NCBI GenBank assembly: GCA_021811525.1
Contig: JAJZOK010000072.1
Coordinates: 1 to 6,144, forward strand
DNA: 6,144 nt
Source: Thermoplasmata archaeon
GTDB taxonomy: Archaea > Thermoplasmatota > Thermoplasmata > Thermoplasmatales > Thermoplasmataceae
Reading direction: 5' to 3'
Below, in pieces: positions 1 through 5,545 of the stretch (the first letter of the stretch is position 1; each line of letters begins with the position of its first letter). A model generated the notes under the pieces. It saw nothing but the letters and a program-made list of their open reading frames with translations. It was not told the origin of the DNA and did no database searches. The translations under genes and the position numbers were made by a program.

Positions 1-333
1 TCCAGGCGCATAGGGTGAGAACACAGTGTCTTTTTCCTTCCTGACGGAGATCTGGAACCTCTCCCCTTTTTTGGGAAGTTTAACATTATAAGTTCCATTT
101 TTTGACTGGTGATACGGTGTCTTGTGTGGCACCTGCAAATCTTTGTTCAGGTTTCCAGGATTAAATGTTACTTTTAGGGCTGATTTCCCGGCTTCTTCAA
201 CTTGAATATCGTATTTGTTCGTATTGAAAATGTTTCCATTTGGTGACTTCTTCACATCTATTACATTTCCAATCCCGCTGAATTTCTTGTCCTTAAAGAC
301 TTCGGAAATATCGAAATCTACAAGATTTTTCAT
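1..333 (-). CDS. N-terminal 111 residues of an unidentified protein, possibly GH31-type alpha-glycosidase (partial)
   Basis: An open frame begins with ATG at 333 (minus strand) and reaches the window edge without a stop. The protein starts MKNLVDFDISEVF, has no signal peptide or membrane segment, and is rich in short alternating beta-like stretches. The part around residues 67-111 (QVPHKTPYH, then GTYNVKLPKKGERFQISVRK, then VFSPYAPG) resembles the N-terminal galactose-mutarotase-like domain of GH31 alpha-glucosidases/alpha-xylosidases, where a xVPH..., YxVxl..., PFxixVxRKs...vlFdt pattern is common. That resemblance is from memory and weak; the catalytic domain lies outside the window. The start is supported by a TATA-like decamer ending 19 nt upstream, the same spacing as at three other genes here. 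The gene is divergent from the lyase operon. A glycosidase releasing sugars would fit the neighbours, but the family call is an inference; the frame being a real gene is more certain. Confidence 0.6.
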   Translation of the reverse strand, partial: MKNLVDFDISEVFKDKKFSGIGNVIDVKKSPNGNIFNTNKYDIQVEEAGKSALKVTFNPGNLNKDLQVPHKTPYHQSKNGTYNVKLPKKGERFQISVRKEKDTVFSPYAPG

Positions 334-339
334 GGTACG

Positions 340-352
340 GTCAGAATCTGAC
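340..352. promoter_or_regulatory. Perfect 13-bp palindrome between TATA box and start codon
   Basis: GTCAGAATCTGAC has 6-bp arms around a single central base. It abuts the TATA-like element (353-362) and ends 6 nt before the start codon of the minus-strand gene, so it would straddle the transcription start region. A protein bound here would block transcription initiation. It has no counterpart at the porter or lyase promoters, so it may be a gene-specific repressor site. Function is inferred from position only. Confidence 0.35.
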
Positions 353-372
353 AGTATTAAAATTTTATTTTT
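353..372 (-). promoter_or_regulatory. BRE/TATA promoter of the left-edge gene
   Basis: Read on the minus strand, AAAAATAAAA (BRE-like, 372-363) is followed by TTTTAATACT (TATA-like, 362-353). Nineteen nucleotides then separate it from the ATG at 333, which predicts a leaderless or nearly leaderless transcript. The same spacing is seen in the porter promoter. Confidence 0.5.
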
Positions 373-377
373 ACAGT

Positions 378-391
378 ATAGCAAACAGTAT
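378..391. promoter_or_regulatory. Degenerate candidate operator upstream of left-edge gene
   Basis: On the minus strand this reads ATACTGTTTGCTAT. It keeps the outer ATAC...G.TAT positions of the 14-bp palindromes at 652-665 and 5546-5559 (9 of 14 identities to the porter copy). It lies 44 nt from the start codon and 15 nt from the TATA decamer, exactly as there. The inner arms do not pair, so on sequence alone it would be unconvincing; the identical placement is the main argument. Confidence 0.3.
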
Positions 392-651
392 CTGTCAAAA
401 TATTTTTTTATGATGAGCCATTATACATTGAGCAGGGATGTTGATCTGAAAAACCAGTTGATCGTAAGTAAGGATTCTCATTTTCCCGGTCAAGGAAAGG
501 TTCCAGGCCTCAATACAGAAACATCTTGCAGTATATTTCATTCAAGGAATTTACGAATTGTGGAAAATATTGAGACTCTTATAATTCCTTGTCCCAGCAC
601 GTTTTCTTTGAACCTATTTTTTTAGGCTTATTAGCAAAAAAATCATTCAAG
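392..651. other. Intergenic region between divergent genes, no gene recognised
   Basis: About 375 nt separate the divergent starts at 333 and 709. Beyond the promoters, the middle part holds no convincing gene: a plus-strand open frame through it overlaps the left-edge gene antisense, has low-complexity composition and no plausible start signal. Visible structure includes a 9-bp inverted repeat CAAGGAATT (543-551) / AATTCCTTG (583-591) with a 31-nt gap, a short GGAA-AGG-TTCC palindrome (494-504), and a T-rich stretch near 615-625. No tRNA, insertion-sequence terminal repeats or CRISPR-like repeats were seen. Confidence 0.5.
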
Positions 652-665
652 ATACCCTATGATAT
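652..665. promoter_or_regulatory. Candidate operator (14-bp palindrome) of the lyase operon
   Basis: ATACCCTATGATAT is an imperfect palindrome of the form ATACC-N4-GGTAT (one arm mismatch). It matches the site at 5546-5559 in 12 of 14 positions. It ends 15 bp before the TATA decamer and 43 nt before the ATG at 709, directly upstream of the BRE. That position is typical of archaeal activator sites, although a repressor is possible. Confidence 0.5.
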
Positions 666-670
666 TTTTT

Positions 671-690
671 AAACAGAAAGTTTACATATA
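671..690 (+). promoter_or_regulatory. BRE/TATA promoter of the lyase operon
   Basis: AAACAGAAAG (BRE-like, 671-680) is followed by TTTACATATA (TATA-like, 681-690), with 18 nt to the ATG at 709. No Shine-Dalgarno sequence lies at a proper distance, so a leaderless mRNA is expected. Base by base it aligns without gaps to the porter promoter (AATAGAAACT, ATTTAATATA). Confidence 0.6.
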
Positions 691-708
691 GAAGGATTAT
701 AACTTGTC

Positions 709-990
709 ATGGCGTCTAAGTTTCTAATACACGCAAAAGACGACTTTGTGGGCGTAGCCACGGAAGACATCTCCAAGGGTGAAAAAGTCGAAGGTGTCTT
801 TATGGACACACTGAAAAAGTTTCAGATTGAGGCTCGTGACAATGTTCCATTGGGACACAAGATTGCCCTGAAGGAAATGAAGAAAGGCGACAAGGTTATA
901 GAATACGGAGAACCCATCGGGGAAGCCTCCCAGAACATTAACGCCGGCGCACATGTCCATGTGCATAACATAAAATCAATGAGGTGGTAA
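709..990 (+). CDS. SAF-domain small subunit of a split UxaA/GarD/SuyAB-family lyase
   Basis: This 93-residue protein is a complete stand-alone SAF domain, equivalent to the N-terminal domain of single-chain altronate/galactarate dehydratases and to SuyA, the small subunit of (2R)-sulfolactate sulfo-lyase. Visible family signatures are the N-terminal HAKDDFVGVATEDI (residues 8-21), VPLGHKIAL (46-54), VIEYGEPIGEA (63-73), and the histidine-rich end with H82, H84 and H86 followed by NIKSMRW. In the family this domain caps the active site of the large subunit, which is encoded directly downstream. The length is normal for a split small subunit. The ATG at 709 is chosen because the TATA decamer ends 18 nt upstream and the homology begins within the first residues. 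It would act in the cytoplasm as a heteromer with the 995-2146 product. Substrate is unknown: an aldonate/aldarate dehydratase or sulfo-lyase are both possible. Confidence 0.88.
   Translation: MASKFLIHAKDDFVGVATEDISKGEKVEGVFMDTLKKFQIEARDNVPLGHKIALKEMKKGDKVIEYGEPIGEASQNINAGAHVHVHNIKSMRW
981..987 (+). promoter_or_regulatory. Shine-Dalgarno site for the lyase large subunit
   Basis: GAGGTGG overlaps the last codons of the small-subunit gene (Met-Arg-Trp) and lies 7 nt before the ATG at 995. It matches the archaeal anti-Shine-Dalgarno (complement of AGGAGGTGATC). It fixes the large-subunit start and suggests coupled translation of the two subunits. Confidence 0.75.
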
Positions 991-994
991 ATTA

Positions 995-2146
995 ATGTCT
1001 ACATTCTTAGGATATGAAAGGGAAAATGGAAGAGTGGGGATAAGGAACCATGTTCTCATAATCCCATTGGATGACCTGTCAAACAGCGCTGCAGTTGGCG
1101 TCGAGCATCTTATCCATGGAACGCGGGCTGTTCCTCACCCATATGGAAGGCTGCAGTTCGGGGAAGACCTTGACCTGATGTTCAAGACCCTGTCAGGATT
1201 TGGCAAGAACCCAAACGTTGCATCTGCCATAGTCATAGGTATAGAAGACAAGTGGGCCTCCAAGGTTGCAGATGAAATTGCAAAGACAGGGAAACACGTG
1301 GAGACGGTCGGGATAGAAGGTAATGGCGATCTGAAAACCGTGGAGAAGGCATCCAGGCTTGCCAGGTACATGGTCCAGGACGCTTCGGAGAAACAGAGGA
1401 AACAGTTCGATGCCTCTTCCCTTGTTGTAAGCACAAAGTGCGGCGAATCAGATACCACTTCAGGCCTTGCCTCCAACCCCACAGTTGGCGTAACATTTGA
1501 CATGTTGGTGGATGAGGGTGCCACTGTAATATTTGGTGAAACTTCAGAACTAACTGGGGCTGAACACCACATTGCAAAGAAAATCCCTGATCCCGCCCTT
1601 AGGAAGAGGTTCCAGAAGATTTTTGATGACTACCAGTCGGAAATCACCAGCCATGGGGCAGATCTCCTTGGTTCACAGCCAACACAGGGGAATATTAAAG
1701 GTGGCCTCTCGACAATCGAGGAAAAGGCATTCGGAAACATCCAGAAAGCTGGCACAAAGCCAGTCATGGGTGTTCTGAATTATGCGGAAGAGCCCAGGGC
1801 CAAAGGATTGAACTACATGAACACCTCGTCAGCAGCAGCTGAGGCCGTTACGCTTTTTGCCGCAGCAGGCGCAGTCCTTCACCTCTTCACTACAGGGCAG
1901 GGAAATATCATCGGGAACCCAATAGAGCCGGTGATCAAGCTGTCAGCCAACCCAAACACTGTGAGGACCATGAGCGAACACATTGACCTTGACGTGTCCG
2001 GGCTCCTAAGATTTGAATATGACCTTAAGGAAGCTGGAAGAAGGCTCCATGAACTCTCGCTGAAAACCGCATCGGGCCGCCTGACTGCAAACGAAATACT
2101 GAAGCACTTCGAATTTGCACCCACAAAACTATATATATCCGCATAA
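995..2146 (+). CDS. Catalytic large subunit of a split UxaA/GarD/SuyB-family lyase
   Basis: This 383-residue protein corresponds to the catalytic C-terminal part of altronate/galactarate dehydratases (UxaA, GarD) and to SuyB. Diagnostic stretches are FLGYERENGRVGIRN (4-18), PHPYG (47-51), NPNVASAIVIGIE (72-84), STKCGESDTTSGLASNPTVG (146-165), GETSELTGAEHH (181-192), GNIKGGLSTIEEKAFG (232-247), FTTGQGNIIGNP (298-309) and the C-terminal TKLYISA. The family is metal-dependent and removes a beta-substituent from hydroxy-acids, giving 2-keto-3-deoxy acids (dehydratases) or pyruvate plus sulfite (sulfo-lyase). Residue 308 is Asn where classical UxaA has Cys in the FGCKP motif, and the region around 25-29 (LDDLS) lacks the Cys usual in UxaA. 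Together with the two-subunit layout, this places it nearer the SuyB-like or archaeal branch than to UxaA itself. It starts 4 nt after the small-subunit stop and ends with a TATA box for the next gene embedded in its 3' end. Family is certain; substrate is not. Confidence 0.88.
   Translation: MSTFLGYERENGRVGIRNHVLIIPLDDLSNSAAVGVEHLIHGTRAVPHPYGRLQFGEDLDLMFKTLSGFGKNPNVASAIVIGIEDKWASKVADEIAKTGKHVETVGIEGNGDLKTVEKASRLARYMVQDASEKQRKQFDASSLVVSTKCGESDTTSGLASNPTVGVTFDMLVDEGATVIFGETSELTGAEHHIAKKIPDPALRKRFQKIFDDYQSEITSHGADLLGSQPTQGNIKGGLSTIEEKAFGNIQKAGTKPVMGVLNYAEEPRAKGLNYMNTSSAAAEAVTLFAAAGAVLHLFTTGQGNIIGNPIEPVIKLSANPNTVRTMSEHIDLDVSGLLRFEYDLKEAGRRLHELSLKTASGRLTANEILKHFEFAPTKLYISA
2123..2138 (+). promoter_or_regulatory. 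Internal BRE/TATA promoter for the GntR gene
   Basis: CACAAAA followed by CTATATATAT (decamer 2129-2138) lies inside the last codons of the lyase large-subunit gene. Eighteen nucleotides separate it from the ATG at 2157, the leaderless spacing seen elsewhere in the window. It supports separate transcription of the regulator and, by read-through, of the enolase-family gene. Confidence 0.5.
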
Positions 2147-2156
2147 TTCGATAAAT

Positions 2157-2864
2157 ATGGCAGAAATGAGCGAAGAGGGAGAATATCGTTCCAATAACCA
2201 CAATGGAAACGGCGAAAAAGTACCTCTTTCCCTGAAGGCATACGACATGATCATGAACATGATCATGACGGGGCAGCTCCGCATGGGGCAGTCCATTACA
2301 GAAGACATGCTGAAGAACCAGCTGGGAATGAGCAAGACTCCCATTCGCGAAGCCATCATTTCCCTTGAGAATGATGGGATCATTTCCAAAATGGGGCGCT
2401 TTTACAATATTGTGTACCTTACAAAGGAACAGATAAATGAAATCTATGAATTCAAGGCGGAGCTAGAAGCACTTGCCGCCTATTTTGCAACCATACGGAT
2501 GAGTGCAGCAATGAAGAGAAACCTGAAGCAGATAAATGACAAGATTGCCAGGATGTCTACTGAAGATGCAGATCCGATTGCCCTGGCCAACCTTTCAGGA
2601 AAGTTACATGCACTCATTGCTAAGGGAAGCGGCAATTCATATATTGAAAAGGAAATAAATATGCTCCGCCTCAGGCTGAGGATTGTCAGGATTACCATAT
2701 TCACAAGCGCAGGCAGGCGTAGCGAAGAAAAAGAAGAACATGAGGAGATCACCCAGGCAATCCTCAGCAATGACCCCAAGAAAGCCGCAGAAGCTATGCG
2801 GAAACATCAGTTGGATGTCTGGGAATACGTCAAGCGGGAGATAGTCCCTAAACTTTACTATTAG
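2157..2864 (+). CDS. GntR/FadR-family (FCD) transcriptional regulator
   Basis: The 235-residue protein has a polar N-terminal tail (1-22), a GntR winged helix-turn-helix (about 23-88) with the recognition stretch GMSKTPIREAIISLENDGII (57-76) and wing MGRFYNIVYL, then an all-helical FCD ligand-binding domain (about 90-228). FCD domains bind metal and carboxylated effectors through an Asp-x3-His...His...His set. Here H151, H195 and H217 are present, with the 22-residue spacing of the last two conserved, but the Asp position (147) is Ser. The ATG at 2157 is preferred over an upstream in-frame TTG at 2115, because the TTG would overlap the lyase gene by 32 nt and the ATG sits 18 nt behind a TATA box. 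It overlaps the following gene's possible GTG start by one base. It probably controls this locus in response to a sugar acid, which is inferred from family and context. Confidence 0.88.
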   Translation: MAEMSEEGEYRSNNHNGNGEKVPLSLKAYDMIMNMIMTGQLRMGQSITEDMLKNQLGMSKTPIREAIISLENDGIISKMGRFYNIVYLTKEQINEIYEFKAELEALAAYFATIRMSAAMKRNLKQINDKIARMSTEDADPIALANLSGKLHALIAKGSGNSYIEKEINMLRLRLRIVRITIFTSAGRRSEEKEEHEEITQAILSNDPKKAAEAMRKHQLDVWEYVKREIVPKLYY

Positions 2865-2872
2865 TGGTTATA

Positions 2873-3988
2873 ATGGACGATTTTAAGATTCAGGTGATTA
2901 AAGCCGGCATACCTCTCAGTGTGACCAATCCGCCACAGAAATGGACTGGCCAGTGGAGTTTCCAGGTTTATGCAAAGGCTCAGGCCAAGGGAAAAAGAGG
3001 TTGGGGGGAAACACTTCCCGCGGCATTGAATTCCATTGACACCTATTCAACAATGATGGATGGATACATCAAAATTATTGGAGATGCAGATCACCATGAT
3101 ATCAGGGGAATCTGGGAAAAAATGTCCAGGTCTTCATTTTCCGGAGGATATGGTGTTTCGACTGGCGCCATGTCTGCAATTGACATTGCCCTGTGGGATC
3201 TCAGGGCCAGAGAACTGGGAATGCCATTGAGTTCATTGCTGGGCAGCAATTCAGGAAAAGCCAGGAGATATGCGTCACTGTCGCGTTACAACAGGCCGGA
3301 AGAGGCTCTCCAGATAGTAAGGGGTCTCATTGATGAGGGCTTAACCCTTGTGAAACTGCACCAGAGTGGAACTGATACCATTGATACCATGAGGCTCATA
3401 AGAAAGGAACTTGGATACGACATAAAAATTGCTGCTGACATGAACTGTGCCTTCAAGTTCAACCAGGCGAAGGAATTCGTCGAGAATATGTCAAAATTTG
3501 AACCTTACTGGATAGAGGAACCACTCTGGCCCCATGACGATTATGATGGACTTGCGAAGCTCAACAGGATTGCCCCCATAGCAGGAGGGGAGAACGAATT
3601 CAGCATAAATCAGTTTCTCGCAATGCTGCAGAAGGAATCACTGTCTTACTACCAGCCGGATGTAGCCAAGATAGGCGGAATAACTCCGCTGCTTGATCTG
3701 GTATCGCTTTTCAAGGCATATAATTCTGGAATTGCTTTCCACAGCAGGCCCCACAACGGGTGGATTTCAACAATTGCGTCTGCCTGCGTCGCAATTGGCA
3801 CATGCATCGACGCCTGGATCGAGACGCCTCCCAATGGAATACCTGGTAAATACTTCGAACACAGGGTCACTCTTGATAAGGAAATGATATGTTCCAATGG
3901 AATTGGAATATCGATTTCCCCAAAAGAACCTGTCCCTGAACCTGGGGACTTCACTCCGTTGATTTTCCATGGGGAAACAAAGAAATAA
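2873..3988 (+). CDS. Enolase-superfamily (mandelate racemase-type) acid-sugar dehydratase
   Basis: The 371-residue protein has the capping alpha+beta domain (about 1-125, with GVSTGAMSAIDIALWDLRAR) followed by a TIM barrel. Active-site positions of the mandelate racemase subgroup can all be placed: the K-x-H pair on strand 2 (K161, H163, in VKLHQSG), metal ligands D189 (ADMNC), E215 (WIEEP) and E240 (GGENEF), the Asp-His dyad D263 (QPDVAKIGG) and H290 (AFHSRPHNG) exactly 27 residues apart, and E317 (WIETPPNG) on strand 8. Such enzymes abstract the alpha-proton of an acid sugar and eliminate water, giving a 2-keto-3-deoxy acid. The second basic residue of the usual K-x-K motif is His here. An in-frame GTG at 2864, overlapping the regulator's TAG, would add three residues. 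The ATG is preferred only by codon type, since neither start has a clear ribosome site; coupling to the regulator gene is likely. Substrate is not determinable here (pentonates, hexonates, 6-deoxy-aldonates are all possible). Confidence 0.87.
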   Translation: MDDFKIQVIKAGIPLSVTNPPQKWTGQWSFQVYAKAQAKGKRGWGETLPAALNSIDTYSTMMDGYIKIIGDADHHDIRGIWEKMSRSSFSGGYGVSTGAMSAIDIALWDLRARELGMPLSSLLGSNSGKARRYASLSRYNRPEEALQIVRGLIDEGLTLVKLHQSGTDTIDTMRLIRKELGYDIKIAADMNCAFKFNQAKEFVENMSKFEPYWIEEPLWPHDDYDGLAKLNRIAPIAGGENEFSINQFLAMLQKESLSYYQPDVAKIGGITPLLDLVSLFKAYNSGIAFHSRPHNGWISTIASACVAIGTCIDAWIETPPNGIPGKYFEHRVTLDKEMICSNGIGISISPKEPVPEPGDFTPLIFHGETKK

Positions 3989-4010
3989 TTGTTCACTAAA
4001 TTGCATTTTT
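3989..4010 (+). terminator. Oligo-T terminator of the plus-strand cluster
   Basis: TTTTT at 4006-4010, 18 nt after the stop of the dehydratase gene, with no hairpin required, fits archaeal T-tract termination. It lies in the 103-nt convergent gap facing the porter gene. The signal is short and therefore only suggestive. Confidence 0.35.
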
Positions 4011-4062
4011 ATCTGATTTGCATAGAAGTAGGAACTCCAGAAATTGTAGGCCGCAATAATAA

Positions 4063-4090
4063 ATGAAAAAATAAGAGAAAGGCAATTGCC
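4063..4090 (-). terminator. Hairpin plus T-rich tract ending the porter gene
   Basis: On the minus strand, 1 nt after the stop codon, GGCAATTGCC (4090-4081) sits in an AAGGGC-AATT-GCCTTT stem-loop with one G-T pair. It is followed by CTCTTATTTTTTC, which contains an oligo-T run. Position and T-richness support a terminator. Confidence 0.5.
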
Positions 4091-4091
4091 C

Positions 4092-5501
4092 TTACTCTTC
4101 GGTTATGTTTATATCATTTCTCAATTGGTTCATCGGTCTGCCGAAAACCTTCTTCATCTGCTCTATTGTCTTACCCTTTGTCTCTGGCAGGTAGAGGAAG
4201 ACAAACAGTACAGATATCACCGCAAGAATTGTCTCAAAGACAAAGAATGAAAGTATTCCGAAGTCAGCTTTCCATATTGGGAATATATACAGAATGATCC
4301 CATTGGCAATCCAGTCGCATGCAGCCATTATTCCAGTACCAGTGACACGGAAGTTTGGCGGCAGTGATTCTCCCTGAAGTATCCATCCGATTCCTCCAAC
4401 TCCCACATGGAAGAATGCAAGGAAGAGGGTAGAACCCGCAAATATGAAAATAGCGGCACTGAGGAATGCATTGGCGTTGAAGTACAGTATTCCAACTATC
4501 ACTATGATTATGGAAGCTACTATCCCACCATATCCGATAATGCTGAGGCGTCTCCTGCCCCACTTTTCGATGAGCATGAGAGAGATCCAGAACTCAAGGA
4601 TTCCAAGCGTCTCAGATATTGCAGTGTTGAATATGGCTCTGGTCCCTGAAAGGCCAATGTACTTGTAGATATACGGCCCATAATAAAGGATGATGTTAAT
4701 TCCGGTTATCTGCTGGAAAGCGAGGAATAACCCCACAACAATCAAAGCATTTCTTACGGATTTGTTTCCCATCACTTCAAGGAAAGATGCAGATTTCTCC
4801 GGAACCTTGATTGTTTCCTTGACCTCAACACCTATTCTCTTGAGCACTACTCTGGCTTTGTCCACCTTTCCGCTCATTATGAGCCATCTCGGGCTCTCAG
4901 GCAGATAGATACGGAGCAATAGCATAAGTACAGCTGGAACTGCTCCAAGGCCTATCATCAGCCTCCAGTTGGCTGTGAAAGCAAGAGAGTAACCGATCCA
5001 GAAAGATACCACACCGCCGGAGAATATCATGAGCTGCTGGCTGTATGCGTACTTACCCCTGGACTTTGCGGGGCTGTATTCCGATATATATGCAGTGGCA
5101 ACAGCTGTGTCAGCACCAATTGCAAATCCAGTCAGTGACCTGAAGATTATGAGCAATGTAGAGTTGACTGCTGTGGCCGCGAGCAAAGCAAAAATGGCAT
5201 ACATGAACCCATCTGCTATTAGAATGGATTTTCTGCCAAATTTGTCCGTAATCGGACCTGCTATAAGTGCACCGGCTGCTGCAGGGAACGAAATCAGTGA
5301 TACCAATTCCGCAGTCTGTAGAGAGGTCAGTTTGAACGGCACATATAACAGGGCAGAGCCAATAATTCCGTTATCGTACCCAAACAGAAAGCCTCCAAGT
5401 GCGGCAACTACTGTTATTAAAAACAGTATTCGCCCCCCTTTGTTCTTATCTATCCGCTTCACTACATCTTCGTACGTGATAGAATCAGTAGAAGTTTCCA
5501 T
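4092..5501 (-). CDS. MFS sugar porter (12-helix, sugar/H+ symporter family)
   Basis: The 469-residue protein is a typical major facilitator of the sugar porter family. Helix 1 is near residues 24-50 (GGFLFGYDNGIIGSALL). Family motifs follow: DKFGRK in loop 2-3 (86-91), RSLTGFAIGADTAVATAYIS (121-140) before the SPAKSRG loop, PESPRWLI (201-208) after helix 6, QQITGIN (263-269) in helix 7, EKWGRRRL in loop 8-9 (312-319), GESLPPNFR in loop 10-11 (377-385) and LPETKG (438-443) after helix 12. It should import a monosaccharide or sugar acid across the cytoplasmic membrane, probably with protons, which suits an acidophile. An upstream in-frame ATG (5576) would add 25 residues, but the ATG at 5501 is chosen because it lies 19 nt behind a TATA decamer and gives a normal N-terminus. 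It converges on the dehydratase gene and diverges from the second GntR gene. Substrate is inferred only from neighbours. Confidence 0.9.
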   Translation of the reverse strand: METSTDSITYEDVVKRIDKNKGGRILFLITVVAALGGFLFGYDNGIIGSALLYVPFKLTSLQTAELVSLISFPAAAGALIAGPITDKFGRKSILIADGFMYAIFALLAATAVNSTLLIIFRSLTGFAIGADTAVATAYISEYSPAKSRGKYAYSQQLMIFSGGVVSFWIGYSLAFTANWRLMIGLGAVPAVLMLLLRIYLPESPRWLIMSGKVDKARVVLKRIGVEVKETIKVPEKSASFLEVMGNKSVRNALIVVGLFLAFQQITGINIILYYGPYIYKYIGLSGTRAIFNTAISETLGILEFWISLMLIEKWGRRRLSIIGYGGIVASIIIVIVGILYFNANAFLSAAIFIFAGSTLFLAFFHVGVGGIGWILQGESLPPNFRVTGTGIMAACDWIANGIILYIFPIWKADFGILSFFVFETILAVISVLFVFLYLPETKGKTIEQMKKVFGRPMNQLRNDINITEE

Positions 5502-5520
5502 GCAAAAGATACAGACAGAG

Positions 5521-5540
5521 TATATTAAATAGTTTCTATT
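5521..5540 (-). promoter_or_regulatory. BRE/TATA promoter of the porter gene
   Basis: On the minus strand AATAGAAACT (BRE-like, 5540-5531) is followed by ATTTAATATA (TATA-like, 5530-5521) and then 19 nt to the ATG at 5501. A leaderless transcript is expected. This is the best TATA match in the window and decides the porter start. Confidence 0.6.
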
Positions 5541-5545
5541 AGCAT

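Noticed and set aside
543..591. 9-bp inverted repeat CAAGGAATT / AATTCCTTG as possible insertion-element ends
   Set aside because: The arms are only 31 nt apart, no transposase or target duplication is present, and a single 9-bp match in AT-rich sequence can be chance.
215..625. 136-codon plus-strand open frame across the left intergenic region
   Set aside because: It runs antisense through the N-terminal coding part of the left-edge gene, has low-complexity Phe/Ser/Leu-rich composition, no promoter or ribosome site, and no recognisable family.
1135..1577. Minus-strand open frames inside the lyase large-subunit gene
   Set aside because: They are antisense shadows of a well-supported family gene and show no domain of their own.
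2115..2156. N-terminal extension of the GntR regulator from a TTG start
   Set aside because: It overlaps the lyase gene by 32 nt, uses a rare start codon, and lies over the TATA box that serves the ATG at 2157.
4407..5532. Plus-strand open frames opposite the porter gene
   Set aside because: These are antisense shadows of a membrane-protein gene with clear sugar-porter motifs on the other strand.
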